NCBI RefSeq assembly: GCF_001707755.1
Contig: NZ_MBDL01000003.1
Coordinates: forward strand, 1-50,603
Direction: 5' to 3'
From: Acinetobacter celticus
GTDB lineage: Bacteria; Pseudomonadota; Gammaproteobacteria; Pseudomonadales; Moraxellaceae
Length of the DNA: 50,603 nt
This document shows, piece after piece, positions 18,822-28,221 of the stretch (its first letter is position 1; every line of letters starts with the position of its first letter). Both the position numbers and the translations under genes were made by a program. The notes under the pieces were generated by a model. It was not told the origin of the DNA, made no database searches, and saw only the letters and a list, made by a program, of their open reading frames with translations.

Positions 18822-20102
18822 CTAAAAGACGGTCTGAAATTTAATACCACCCACCCATGCATTTTCACCATTTTTATATGCACCAACATGGCGGATATAT
18901 TGGATATTGGGGCGAACGGTGAGCCAGTTGGTGGCGTGTATGCCGTAGTAAATTTCGGCATCATATTCTTCACTTTGCAGACCACGAACATCGACGCTGT
19001 TATTGACAATATTGCTGTCATTTACATCATCATTTATGCTAATACGTGCAAGGCCAATGGCGATTTCATCTTTTGGACGGGCATCGAATGCGCCTTTATA
19101 AACCAAGCCTACATTCTGCATATTGCTCACGTTGTTGGTTTTTGAATCGTGCACAGTTAAATTCATAAAACCAGTTAAACCACGTGATGTATCGCCGTGA
19201 TGAGTCGCCAATTGTTGTTTCACAACAACCCAACCGCCCTGTTTATGGGCATTTTGCTCTGGATGATTAATTTCTACCGCATCGGCTGTACTGTAATAAT
19301 AGCCTGCACGATATTCACCAGACAGTTGTTCTGCACCCAATTGGGAAGACCAAACCACTTCTGCAGGAATAATTACCCCATGTGAACCATCGGTACTTAG
19401 ATTAAAGCCTTTGCCACGTTCAAGGTTTTCAGGGTTATATTCATATACGCCAACTTGGGCATATAAATCGGGGCGAATATTATATTTAACCCGAGCCGCC
19501 CATTGGCTCACTGGCCAGTTGTACCATTGGTCGCCAACCCAGTTACCGACTTGCGAACCACACAAAGCTAAGTTCTGAAAATCACAGTCAAAAGTATTGA
19601 AATCCTCACCTTCACCAAAACGACCGACTTTGATATCTAGCTTCTGATCAAGAAATTGTTTTTTAATCCAAAAATCAGTCAAACGCCATGTTTGACCACG
19701 TCCCCAAACTTCTTGGGTAGAACTCAAATGACCATTTAAGGCATTGGACGTTTGCGATAAAGAATGTCCATTACGTTCAGTAATAGTGATTTGTGCTTCT
19801 GTATCTTGCCAACCTAAAATTCTTTCTAAATTGAGGTGCGCACCAATCGCAAATTGATCTGCATATTCAGTGCCATGGCTTGAGGAATGTTCTGCATCAA
19901 GCAATGTTGCCATTTCACCCGTATAACCAAGGCTGAAATCGTAACCTTTTGCCTGTAATGCTGTACGCTGACCGTTCCAATCACCCAACATCCAGGGACT
20001 TTCGGTACTAAACGCATCTTTAGCATAAACACTTTGAATTCCGAAACTTAGGGTCAAGACCCCAAGGCTAAAACACCAACTAACTCTTGATTTATTTATC
20101 AT
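18822..20102 (-). CDS. OprB-like carbohydrate-selective porin next to gcd
   Basis: Outer-membrane porin of the OprB family, 426 residues with a signal peptide ending around QSVYA before KDAFSTESPW. Family segments are MLGDWNGQRTALQAKG, the Cys pair in DCDFQNLALCG, WPVSQWAARVKYN, EYNPENLERGKGF and a C-terminal beta-strand ending in Phe (KFQTVF). It lies 172 bases upstream of gcd on the same strand, so it probably lets the sugar into the periplasm for Gcd. A ribosome-binding AGAGG sits 6 bases before the ATG. It is a paralogue of the porin at the left edge of the window. Confidence 0.88.
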   Translation of the reverse strand: MINKSRVSWCFSLGVLTLSFGIQSVYAKDAFSTESPWMLGDWNGQRTALQAKGYDFSLGYTGEMATLLDAEHSSSHGTEYADQFAIGAHLNLERILGWQDTEAQITITERNGHSLSQTSNALNGHLSSTQEVWGRGQTWRLTDFWIKKQFLDQKLDIKVGRFGEGEDFNTFDCDFQNLALCGSQVGNWVGDQWYNWPVSQWAARVKYNIRPDLYAQVGVYEYNPENLERGKGFNLSTDGSHGVIIPAEVVWSSQLGAEQLSGEYRAGYYYSTADAVEINHPEQNAHKQGGWVVVKQQLATHHGDTSRGLTGFMNLTVHDSKTNNVSNMQNVGLVYKGAFDARPKDEIAIGLARISINDDVNDSNIVNNSVDVRGLQSEEYDAEIYYGIHATNWLTVRPNIQYIRHVGAYKNGENAWVGGIKFQTVF

Positions 20103-20147
20103 TGGCGACCTCTTTTACATAATATTACTTATGGGGACGTTCCGCTT

Positions 20148-20161
20148 TTCCTATATAGGAA
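20148..20161. promoter_or_regulatory. 14-base palindrome upstream of the gcd-linked porin
   Basis: TTCCTATATAGGAA is a perfect palindrome 46 bases before the porin ATG. It could be an operator or lie within the promoter; no regulator gene is adjacent. Confidence 0.35.
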
Positions 20162-20218
20162 TGCATGTTTTTTTTACCCTGTTGCTTATTTTATCTACAC
20201 ATTATCATTATGAAATAT

Positions 20219-21337
20219 TTACAATAAATCATGACCGAGTGATTTTCCAATAAAATCATAACGTATTCTTGACCTTGAAAACTTGATTGGGCAAGCTAAT
20301 TGTTGTTCTTTTTTTGTACTACCTTCAGAGACTGGAACATCGACAATCCAGCCTCGCTCCAATGCCAACGGCGAATGAAGTGCTTCATCTAAAGTTAATA
20401 CGGGTTCTACACACACATCTTGCGCTTTAAATATTTCATTCCATGTCGCCAAGTCTTTGGTGGCAATTTTTTCCTTAATGGCAATTTTCACTCTGTTACG
20501 GTCATGTACATCAAATGAAGCGCCTTTTTCAAGCAGAATAGGTAATTCTAATAATTGCGCTAAACCCAGCATAAATTGCGGTTCTAGACTGCCTATAGAT
20601 AAATAGCGACCATCACGCGTTTGATAATAGTCATAAAATGTCCCTCCATTTAAATGCGATGTTTCAGGAGACTGTCGTTCATTGCCAGCCAACTCTGCGG
20701 CTGCAGCCATATTATTCAAAGTTACAGCACAATCGGTCATTGAGATATCAATATACTGCCCCAAGCCACTTTGGGTGCGTTCAATGACTGCACTTAAAAT
20801 GGCAATAACTGCATGAAGTGAACCACCAGCCACATCTGCAATTTGCACGCCCAATGGCGGTGGCCCACCGTCTTGACGGCCACTGTGTCCTGCAATACCA
20901 GATAAAGCCAAATAGTTAATGTCATGGCCCGCACGATCTTTATAACTGCCCGTCTGTCCATAACCAGTTATTGAACAATAAATTAATTTGGGGTTAATTT
21001 CTGCAAGAGTTGCATAATCTAAACCCAAACGCTGCATGACTTCTGGTCGAAACTGCTCAATCACTATGTCATAGTCTGAAATCTTGGTTTTAAGCAATGC
21101 AATACTGGCAGAATCCTTTAAATTTAAAGCAACCGACTGTTTATTACGATTCAAGTAATTATGCGAAGTTGCTTGCCCATTTGCATAAGGTGGCATCAGC
21201 CGAAGCAGATCTGGTCGCGTGGGTGATTCAATATGCACAACTTCCGCACCTAAATCGGCCAAGTACATTGTGGCAAATGGCCCCGGAAGAAGTGTGGAAA
21301 AATCAAGGACTTTCAAACCTTTTAGTGGGTAGCTCAT
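20219..21337 (-). CDS. alpha-methylacyl-CoA racemase-like protein (CoA-transferase family III)
   Basis: Belongs to the CaiB/BaiF fold, on the racemase branch. His138 in RAGHDINYLALSG, Asp168 in IADVAGGS and Glu252 occupy the spacing (30 and 114 residues) of the His126/Asp156/Glu241 set of mycobacterial methylacyl-CoA racemase. AGHDINY itself is a racemase signature. It would convert (2R)- to (2S)-2-methylacyl-CoA so that branched chains can enter beta-oxidation. It is divergent from an AraC-type regulator and near thiolase and FadB-like genes, which fits a fatty-acid or isoprenoid catabolic module. A CoA transferase role is the alternative. Length is 372 residues. Confidence 0.82.
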   Translation of the reverse strand: MSYPLKGLKVLDFSTLLPGPFATMYLADLGAEVVHIESPTRPDLLRLMPPYANGQATSHNYLNRNKQSVALNLKDSASIALLKTKISDYDIVIEQFRPEVMQRLGLDYATLAEINPKLIYCSITGYGQTGSYKDRAGHDINYLALSGIAGHSGRQDGGPPPLGVQIADVAGGSLHAVIAILSAVIERTQSGLGQYIDISMTDCAVTLNNMAAAAELAGNERQSPETSHLNGGTFYDYYQTRDGRYLSIGSLEPQFMLGLAQLLELPILLEKGASFDVHDRNRVKIAIKEKIATKDLATWNEIFKAQDVCVEPVLTLDEALHSPLALERGWIVDVPVSEGSTKKEQQLACPIKFSRSRIRYDFIGKSLGHDLL

Positions 21338-21548
21338 AATAATATTTACTCTATTTATGTTGCTTTTTCAGACATATTAGAAATATAAAAGAACTTAAAC
21401 AATGTCATGTTCAGCCATTTACCTTGATAGTTTCGGCAATCTACCATGTAAAAATGGTAAAAGTTATGTTGTAAATTGCCATATACACATTTTTTAGCGT
21501 CATTTAGGTCAAGCAATAGTGAACATTAAAGAGACTGAAGGAATTAAC

Positions 21549-22559
21549 ATGAGTCGCGATACGATTAGTATCCATTTCGTCAACGCCGCCTTATCTGGTG
21601 TAAAGCGCCTTGGCATGGATGTCGAAACTTTATTGTCTCACGTTGGCATTGAGGCAGAATTACTGCGCCAACCTAAAGCTCGTATTTCACCAGAACAATA
21701 CACCCGCTTTATTCAAATGCTGTGGATGGTGACTCAAGATGAACACGTTGGCTTTGACACGCAACCACGTCGTTTGGGTACTTTCGCCATCATGTGCCAA
21801 CTGATCATTCATGCCAAAACCTTGGGTGATGCACTGGAACTATCATCACAGTTTTATAAATTATTCGGCGATGAATGGTCGGTAACTTTAGAACGAGATA
21901 AGCACGAAGCGCGCTTGGTGCCACTCATTCCAAAAAATATGGACCCTGACCATTTTATTACTGAAAGTATGCTGATGATTTGGCATGGTTTAGCATCGTG
22001 GTTAATTGAACGCCGTTTACCATTAGAACGTGTGCATTTTGGCTACAGTCGCCCAGATCATGCCGATGAATATGATGCATTATTTTTTGCACCTGTGATG
22101 CAATTTGATATGCCACGTACAGAAATTACTTTTGCAGCCGATTACTTAGATTTACCACTTCGTCAAACCGAAGAGTCACTCGAAGAATTCTTAAAAGCAG
22201 CCCCTGCTCAGTTATTGGTGAAGTTTAAAAACACCAATTCTTTAACCTCACGTATTCGTGAAGTATTAAAGAGCCAAATTGGCGAAGAAATGCCAACATT
22301 GAACGATGTGGCGTCTATGCTCTATTTGTCTCCGCAAACTTTACGTCGTCGCTTAGCGACTGAAGGCAAAAGCTATCAGGGTGTCAAAGACGCCTTACGT
22401 CGTGATGCAGCCATTCACTTATTATTGAATCCAGCACTGACTTTGGAAGATGTTGCACAACAAGTCGGTTTCAGTGAAACTAGTACATTCCACCGTGCAT
22501 TTAAAAAATGGACGGGGGTTACACCGGGTCTGTACCGTCAGTTGCACGGTTATCATTAA
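21549..22559 (+). CDS. AraC-family transcriptional regulator
   Basis: A 336-residue regulator with an N-terminal effector domain of the arabinose-binding-like type (roughly residues 20-200, with FAIMCQLIIHAKTLGDALELSSQFYKLF) and a C-terminal double helix-turn-helix (about 235-333). The second helix-turn-helix shows the AraC hallmark LEDVAQQVGFSETSTFHRAFKKWTG followed by VTPGLYRQ. The ATG at 21549 with AAGGA upstream is preferred to a GTG ten codons earlier. It is divergently placed to the racemase-like gene and likely controls it, perhaps also the downstream acyl-CoA genes, in response to an acyl ligand (inference). Confidence 0.9.
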   Translation: MSRDTISIHFVNAALSGVKRLGMDVETLLSHVGIEAELLRQPKARISPEQYTRFIQMLWMVTQDEHVGFDTQPRRLGTFAIMCQLIIHAKTLGDALELSSQFYKLFGDEWSVTLERDKHEARLVPLIPKNMDPDHFITESMLMIWHGLASWLIERRLPLERVHFGYSRPDHADEYDALFFAPVMQFDMPRTEITFAADYLDLPLRQTEESLEEFLKAAPAQLLVKFKNTNSLTSRIREVLKSQIGEEMPTLNDVASMLYLSPQTLRRRLATEGKSYQGVKDALRRDAAIHLLLNPALTLEDVAQQVGFSETSTFHRAFKKWTGVTPGLYRQLHGYH

Positions 22560-22619
22560 TACCATTTGTGGATAAGTTTTGACTTATCCACTTTTGCAAA
22601 ATGAATGTAGAACTGAATT

Positions 22620-22646
22620 GCCCAAGCTGAAACTTGGGCTTTTTTA
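22620..22646 (+). terminator. terminator after the AraC regulator
   Basis: Stem GCCCAAG / CTTGGGC with a 6-base loop, followed by seven Ts. Confidence 0.85.
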
Positions 22647-22656
22647 TACTCATGCA

Positions 22657-23091
22657 TTAGATGGACTGAAAAAGGAAAGGTTCAATTCCCTTTGGATAAA
22701 CAGGATAAGCCAAGCTTTCCAGCTGAATTTGGCTATACCAAGTCGCAAAATAAATCAGTCCACTGGTTTCCACCCCTCGGATTTGCTCCATCTGATAAAT
22801 ATCAGTCTGGACAAAATCAGCACTATAAATAAAAACAATTTCATGACCTTGTTGGGCATCAAAAGTAAAAATATTTTCTAGAATATGCAGGCGCTGTAGA
22901 TTACAGATGGGTTGCTGAATTTCTTCCATCACTTCACGCTGAATCGCATCAATTGCAAGCTCTCCAAATTCTATACCTCCACCAATTGGCATTAAATAAT
23001 GTTCATTTTTTGCAGGATCAAAGCTCTGCATGAGCAACACCCGATCGTCCTGTCTAAATAAACACACGGCTTTAGCCCGAATATTCCCCAT
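22657..23091 (-). CDS. NUDIX hydrolase
   Basis: A 144-residue single-domain Nudix pyrophosphohydrolase. The Nudix box lies at residues 38-60: G38, E44, R52-E53, E56-E57 fit GX5EX7REUXEE, but the normally following Gly is Gln59, a mild deviation. The N-terminal part (IRAKAVCLFRQDDRVLLMQ) is the usual first beta-strand region. GGGGAG lies about 8 bases before the ATG. The substrate (a nucleotide or other diphosphate) cannot be told. It sits between the AraC regulator and the thiolase on the opposite strand and is probably unrelated to them. Confidence 0.85.
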   Translation of the reverse strand: MGNIRAKAVCLFRQDDRVLLMQSFDPAKNEHYLMPIGGGIEFGELAIDAIQREVMEEIQQPICNLQRLHILENIFTFDAQQGHEIVFIYSADFVQTDIYQMEQIRGVETSGLIYFATWYSQIQLESLAYPVYPKGIEPFLFQSI

Positions 23092-23294
23092 TTGATTCTC
23101 CCCATTACCAAATACGTATTGTAATTAAGTCTTTAGATTTAAATTAAAAAATAAAATTAAAACTCAAGTTGATCCCCTCTGTCTTGGCAAAAAACCTCAC
23201 ATGATCTGAGCCGTTCTTGTCATTGCACTTCATCAATTAATCATTACACTCAAAAGCACATAAAAATTTTAATACAGCAATTCAAGGACAAACT

Positions 23295-24500
23295 ATGAGT
23301 GAGGCTTACATCATTGATGCCATCCGCACACCACGTGGCAAAGGGAAAAAAGATGGTTCACTTTATGAAGTGAAACCCATTACGCTACTGACCACCTTGC
23401 TGAATGAACTCAAAGACCGTCATCAACTAGATACCTCTAAAGTTGACGATATTGTCATTGGTTGCGTCACCCCCATTGGCGATCAGGGTTCGGATATTGC
23501 CAAAACTGCTGCCATTGCTGCAGGTTGGGACAATAATGTTGCTGGCATGCAAATCAACCGTTTTTGTGCTTCGGGTTTAGAGGCCGTGAATATGGCAGCC
23601 CAAAAAGTCCGTTCAGGATGGGAAGACCTTGTGGTTGCAGGTGGTGTAGAGTCAATGTCACGTGTACCAATGGGTTCAGATGGTGGCCCGTGGGCACTAG
23701 ACCCTGAAACCAATATGGCTTGTGATTTTATTCCCCAAGGCATTGGTGCAGATTTAATTGCAACCATTGACGGTTATACGCGTTCTGATGTCGATACTTT
23801 TGCCGAGAACTCACAAAAGAAAGCCACTGCTGCGCAAGCCAAGGGTTATTTTAATCAATCGATTATTGCTGTGAAAGACAAAGCAGGCGTGACGATTTTA
23901 GCGCAAGATGAATTTATTAAACCGACAACTACCGCAGAAGGTTTAGCCAAACTCAATCCTAGCTTTACCATGATGGGACAAATGGGTTTCGATGCCATTG
24001 CCCTACAAAAATATCCAGAAGTTGGCCAAATTAACCATGTGCATCATGCAGGCAATTCATCGGGCATTGTCGATGGTGCTGCACTCGTTTTGCTGGCTTC
24101 TGAAAAAGCAGTTAAAGAACAAGGGCTAAAACCACGTGCCAAAGTCTTGGCAACGGCATTGGTTGGTACTGACCCGACCATCATGTTGACAGGCCCTGCA
24201 CCTGCTGCACGCAAAGCTTTAGCCAAAGCAGGCTTAACGATTGATGATATTGACCTGTTTGAAGTCAATGAAGCCTTTGCTGCCGTGGTCATGCGTTTCA
24301 TCACAGAACTTAAGGTTGATCCTGCCAAAGTCAATGTCAATGGCGGTGCGATTGCAATGGGACATCCCCTTGGTGCGACGGGCGCAATGATTTTAGGTAC
24401 ATTGCTAGATGAGTTAGAACGCCAAGGCAAAAAACGTGGCCTTGCAACCTTGTGTGTGGGCGGTGGTATGGGTATCGCAACCATTATTGAGTTGGTATAA
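23295..24500 (+). CDS. acetyl-CoA acyltransferase (thiolase, FadA/FadI-like)
   Basis: A 401-residue thiolase for the last step of beta-oxidation. Catalytic Cys91 ([12 protein letters not shown]), His357 ([13 protein letters not shown]) and Cys387 ([10 protein letters not shown]) are present. [25 protein letters not shown] at the N-terminus is typical of the long-chain 3-ketoacyl thiolases. It precedes a FadB-like multifunctional gene on the same strand, but the two are 279 bases apart with a structured, repeat-like sequence between them. Together with the racemase-like gene it suggests a dedicated acyl-CoA degradation locus. The ATG has AAGGACAAACT upstream. Confidence 0.9.
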   Translation: MSEAYIIDAIRTPRGKGKKDGSLYEVKPITLLTTLLNELKDRHQLDTSKVDDIVIGCVTPIGDQGSDIAKTAAIAAGWDNNVAGMQINRFCASGLEAVNMAAQKVRSGWEDLVVAGGVESMSRVPMGSDGGPWALDPETNMACDFIPQGIGADLIATIDGYTRSDVDTFAENSQKKATAAQAKGYFNQSIIAVKDKAGVTILAQDEFIKPTTTAEGLAKLNPSFTMMGQMGFDAIALQKYPEVGQINHVHHAGNSSGIVDGAALVLLASEKAVKEQGLKPRAKVLATALVGTDPTIMLTGPAPAARKALAKAGLTIDDIDLFEVNEAFAAVVMRFITELKVDPAKVNVNGGAIAMGHPLGATGAMILGTLLDELERQGKKRGLATLCVGGGMGIATIIELV

Positions 24501-24779
24501 CCCCTTTCTCATAGATATTTGATACACGTTGGTCATACGCAACCTACCCAAATTATGAGAATCATGTTTCTGCGAATAATTGGATGAATGCAGAAATTTA
24601 ACAGGTTTTGCGTATGACAATGGTTTTGCCTACTTTTGCCGAAACAAAAGTAGGTCGAACCGAAGGTTAAGCCCGATATTAAATGGAAATTGGAAAGACT
24701 CCGCTGCAATAAGTAATTTTGAAATTAAGCAGCGATTGCCAATACCAAATTCATTCTAAAAACATTTGGATAAAAATTT
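24501..24779. repeat. structured repeat-like intergenic element between thiolase and FadB-like gene
   Basis: This gap contains a perfect inverted repeat CCTACTTTTG / CAAAAGTAGG (24629-24638 and 24645-24654, loop CCGAAA) followed by a longer segment and a second pair, CGCTGC / GCAGCG (24702-24707 and 24729-24734). The layout resembles extragenic palindromic repeats. No second copy occurs in the window. Confidence 0.45.
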
Positions 24780-26912
24780 ATGAGCGCAATTCAATATGAA
24801 AAAAATGCCGATAATATTGTCATTTTAACGTTAGATTCTCCCAACCAATCTGCCAACACCATGAACGCTGATTTCCGTGTGGCACTGGAAGATATTGTTT
24901 CCAAGCTACAAGCCGATGCCGAAATTTCGGGCATTATTTTCCGTTCAGCGAAAAAAACCTTTTTTGCAGGTGGTGACCTTGATGAACTGATTCAAGCAGA
25001 ACCAGGTCATGCCACAACATTCTTCCACATGATTGAAGAAATGAAAGCCAAACTGCGTTATATCGAAACGCGTGGGATTCCTGTGGTTGCAGCCTTAAAT
25101 GGTACAGCGCTGGGTGGCGGTTGGGAACTGGCTTTAGGTTGCCATCATCGTATTGCCCTAAACAATGCTCAAGCCAAATTTGGCTTACCTGAAGTGACTT
25201 TAGGTTTACTGCCGGGTGGCGGTGGTGTGGTGCGTATGGTGCGCCTACTCGGTCTACAAAATGCTTTTCCATTCTTGATGGAAGGCAAGCAGTTTGGTGT
25301 TGATAAAGCCAAATCACTCGGCTTAGTGCATGACACGGCTGAAAATGAACAAGAACTTTTAGATAAAGCCATTGCTTGGGTCAAAGCCAATCCAATATCG
25401 CAACAACCGTTTGATGCCAAAGGCTATAAACTTCCGGGTGGCCTGCCCTCTACACCTGCTGTTGCGCAAATACTGGCGATTGCCCCTGCCATGCTACGCG
25501 ATAAAACCAAAGGTTGTTACCCTGCGCCTGAAGCCATTATGGCAGCAGCTGTGGAAGGTGCTCAGGTCGATGTCGATACCGCACTGACCATAGAATCACG
25601 TTATTTTACTTACCTTGCCACGGGTCAAATTTCCAAAAATATGATTGGCACCTTCTGGCACGGATTAAATGCGATTAAATCTGGTGCAAGCCGTCCCCAA
25701 GATATTGCAAAATGGAAAGCAACAAAAGTCGGTGTGCTTGGTGCAGGCATGATGGGCGCAGGAATTGCCTATGCAACGGCAAGTAAAGGCATTCAAGTTG
25801 TACTCAAAGATGTGACGCTGGAAAATGCAGAAAAAGGTAAAGCTTATAGCCAAAAATTACTGGATAAAAAAGTCTCCCAAGGACGACTGACTGCGGAAAA
25901 ATGTGAGCAAATTTTAGCGTTAATTGCAGCAACCGCATCTGCTGAGGACTTAAAAGGCTGTGATTTAATCATTGAAGCAGTTTTTGAAAATCCAGAACTG
26001 AAAGCCAAAGTCACCCAAGAAGCAGAAAGCTATTTGGTCGATGACGGTATTATGGCTTCCAATACCTCAACCCTGCCGATTACAGGACTGGCCAAAGCCT
26101 CTAAAGACGCGAGCCATTTTATTGGTCTACATTTCTTTAGCCCTGTCGATAAAATGCAACTGGTTGAAATTATTAAAGGCAAAAACACCTCAGCCGAAAC
26201 ATTAGCCAAAGCCTATGACTATGTACAGCAAATTGGCAAAACACCAATTGTAGTCAATGACAGTCGTGGGTTCTTTACCAGTCGCGTATTTGGTACTTTT
26301 GTACAAGAAGGCTTACGTTTACTTGCAGAAGGTGTGCATCCTGCCAAAATTGAAATGGCTGCCCTTAAAGCAGGTATGCCTGTAGGGCCACTTGCCATTC
26401 AGGATGAAGTGTCTCTAACCTTATCTGAACATGTAGCAAATGAGACCCGTAAAGCCCTACAAGCTGAAGGCAAAGACTTACCACGCTCAGGTGCAGATAA
26501 TGTGATTGAAACCATGATTCATCAATTTCAACGTAAAGGTAAAGCCACGGGTGCTGGTTTCTATGACTACCCTGAAAATGGCAAAAAACATTTATGGGAT
26601 GGTTTAAGCCACTGGAAAAAAGACACGGAAATTTCAGAACAGGAAATGATTGACCGTTTCTTATTTGTGCAATCTTTGGATACTTTGCGCTGTTTTGAAG
26701 AGGGTGTTTTAGAATCCGTGGTCGATGCCAATGTCGGTTCTATTTTTGGTATTGGTTTTGCACCTTGGACGGGTGGTGCGTTGCAGTTTCTCAATCAATA
26801 TGGTTTAGAAAAAGCCTTACTTCGTGCCAATGTACTTGAAGCCAAATACGGCGCACGTTTTAAAGCACCACAATTGCTGATAGATAAAATCCCACACGGT
26901 AAAATTGACTAA
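24780..26912 (+). CDS. FadB-like enoyl-CoA hydratase / 3-hydroxyacyl-CoA dehydrogenase
   Basis: A 710-residue multifunctional beta-oxidation enzyme. The N-terminal crotonase domain (about 1-190) has the oxyanion-hole FFAGGDLDEL and GTALGGGWELALGCH, with catalytic Glu residues in GGWELA and FGLPEVTLGLLPGGGG. The dehydrogenase part begins with the NAD-binding GVLGAGMMGAGIAYA (about 318-332), followed by SNTSTLPI and the catalytic HFFSPVDKMQLVEI, then two C-terminal 3HCDH domains. Its order (hydratase then dehydrogenase) is that of FadB/FadJ. It probably works with the thiolase upstream. Confidence 0.92.
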   Translation: MSAIQYEKNADNIVILTLDSPNQSANTMNADFRVALEDIVSKLQADAEISGIIFRSAKKTFFAGGDLDELIQAEPGHATTFFHMIEEMKAKLRYIETRGIPVVAALNGTALGGGWELALGCHHRIALNNAQAKFGLPEVTLGLLPGGGGVVRMVRLLGLQNAFPFLMEGKQFGVDKAKSLGLVHDTAENEQELLDKAIAWVKANPISQQPFDAKGYKLPGGLPSTPAVAQILAIAPAMLRDKTKGCYPAPEAIMAAAVEGAQVDVDTALTIESRYFTYLATGQISKNMIGTFWHGLNAIKSGASRPQDIAKWKATKVGVLGAGMMGAGIAYATASKGIQVVLKDVTLENAEKGKAYSQKLLDKKVSQGRLTAEKCEQILALIAATASAEDLKGCDLIIEAVFENPELKAKVTQEAESYLVDDGIMASNTSTLPITGLAKASKDASHFIGLHFFSPVDKMQLVEIIKGKNTSAETLAKAYDYVQQIGKTPIVVNDSRGFFTSRVFGTFVQEGLRLLAEGVHPAKIEMAALKAGMPVGPLAIQDEVSLTLSEHVANETRKALQAEGKDLPRSGADNVIETMIHQFQRKGKATGAGFYDYPENGKKHLWDGLSHWKKDTEISEQEMIDRFLFVQSLDTLRCFEEGVLESVVDANVGSIFGIGFAPWTGGALQFLNQYGLEKALLRANVLEAKYGARFKAPQLLIDKIPHGKID

Positions 26913-26937
26913 ATTTTCCCTCTCACTCACAGTAAAT

Positions 26938-26966
26938 AAAAAAGAGATCTGATGATCTCTTTTTTA
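26938..26966. terminator. bidirectional terminator between the FadB-like gene and the Lrp gene
   Basis: Stem AAAGAGATC / GATCTCTTT with loop TGAT, flanked by A- and T-tracts, between convergent genes. Confidence 0.9.
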
Positions 26967-26979
26967 TATCTCATTTATT

Positions 26980-27450
26980 TTAAACATTTTTAGATACAGG
27001 AAAGCCTTTAAAGGCTTTGATTTCTTTTAAAACAAATATACTTTGCATTTCCTTAATTCCCGGAAGCCTACGAATAATAGACATCGAAAATTCAGCATAA
27101 GTATCTAAATCTGGTGAAACCACCTGCAATAAAAAATCAGCATCGCCGCCGACGCTATAGCACGCTACAACATTGTCCAGTTCCGCAACTTTTTCTTCAA
27201 ATTTTCGTGCTTCAGCTTCACTATGACTGTCAATAGAAACTCGGATAAAAACCATCACCCCCAAACCTAATTTTTTACGATCCAATAATACGCCATACCC
27301 TCGAATGACTTGGTCATCTTCCAGTCGTTTTACTCTTCGCCAACACGGTGATGCAGACATGCCAATCTGTTCAGACAATTGCTGATTGGTGGTTCTTGAA
27401 TCTAGTTGCAAAATTTTAAGAATTTTTTCATCAGTGAGGTCGATTTTCAT
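26980..27450 (-). CDS. Lrp/AsnC-family transcriptional regulator
   Basis: A 156-residue feast/famine regulator: an N-terminal winged helix-turn-helix (LTDEKILKILQLDSRTTNQQLSEQIGMSASPCWRRVKRLE) and a C-terminal RAM ligand-binding domain (VACYSVGGDADFLLQVV). ATG 27450 (MKIDLTDEK) is preferred because family proteins start close to this; an in-frame TTG ten codons upstream is less likely. It is divergent from the LysE-type exporter, the classic arrangement in which an Lrp-like protein senses an amino acid and controls its exporter (inference). Confidence 0.92.
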   Translation of the reverse strand: MKIDLTDEKILKILQLDSRTTNQQLSEQIGMSASPCWRRVKRLEDDQVIRGYGVLLDRKKLGLGVMVFIRVSIDSHSEAEARKFEEKVAELDNVVACYSVGGDADFLLQVVSPDLDTYAEFSMSIIRRLPGIKEMQSIFVLKEIKAFKGFPVSKNV

Positions 27451-27559
27451 ATCTAGGTATATTTCATCTAATTTTAGCAATTATTCATAATTTTATACCC
27501 TATTTTATATATTTTAGGGAATAAATAGACCAGTCTAACCTTGTAAATTATTCAACAAT

Positions 27560-27584
27560 AAATTCCATATTCAACATGGAATTT
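27560..27584 (+). promoter_or_regulatory. inverted repeat overlapping the ribosome-binding region of the LysE-type gene
   Basis: AAATTCCAT and ATGGAATTT (27560-27568, 27576-27584) form a 9-bp perfect stem with a 7-base loop. It ends 4 bases before the ATG, and the right arm holds the GGA that would be the ribosome-binding site. It may be an operator or an mRNA hairpin. Confidence 0.4.
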
Positions 27585-27588
27585 CACG

Positions 27589-28221
27589 ATGAACAGCATT
27601 GCTCTGCTAAGCAGTTATGCAATTACCTTAGCGACTGCAGCCTTAATTCCAGGACCTGGCATGACTGGTTTGATGTTTAAAACCCTCACAAAAAGCACAT
27701 GGCACAGCCTAATCATGTTAATGGGATTAATTACTGGAGATTTAATTTTTCTCTTACTGGCTATTTTTGGAATGCACTGGGTCAATCAATTGTTCGCCCC
27801 TGAGTTTATATCGGTACTGATTTGCGTCGCATGCCTATATCTGTTGTATTTGGCGTACTGCTTTTGGATTGCAAACTCTACTCATTCCGAACCAAGCCCT
27901 TTTGTACAACCCCAACATACAGACTACCTCGATGGCTTGCTTATTACATTAAGCAACCCCAAAACCATTTCATTTTATCTGGCCTTGGTTCCCTCTATTT
28001 TTGGCTCTACAATCATCCCTACTCCAATGTTATTGATTATTTTATCCATGACCATACTGACTCTAGGCGCTGTGGGTGGCTTATATATTTTCAGTGCCAT
28101 CCAAATGCAACAACGCATCAAACAACCGCAATTTCAGCTTTTTCTACGAAAATTCTCTGCACTCATCATGGCTGGTTTTGCACTCAGCTTAATGTCTATC
28201 GAAATATTTCAATTCATTTAG
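27589..28221 (+). CDS. LysE/RhtB-family amino acid exporter
   Basis: A 210-residue inner-membrane protein with about six hydrophobic segments. The N-terminal ATAALIPGPGMTGLMFKTLTKS is the LysE/RhtB hallmark (PGPG), and LITLSNPKTISFYLALVP matches the conserved NPK-x-x-x-F motif. It would export an amino acid or related metabolite; the substrate is not known. It is paired head-to-head with an Lrp-type regulator. A hairpin covers its ribosome-binding region. Confidence 0.9.
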   Translation: MNSIALLSSYAITLATAALIPGPGMTGLMFKTLTKSTWHSLIMLMGLITGDLIFLLLAIFGMHWVNQLFAPEFISVLICVACLYLLYLAYCFWIANSTHSEPSPFVQPQHTDYLDGLLITLSNPKTISFYLALVPSIFGSTIIPTPMLLIILSMTILTLGAVGGLYIFSAIQMQQRIKQPQFQLFLRKFSALIMAGFALSLMSIEIFQFI

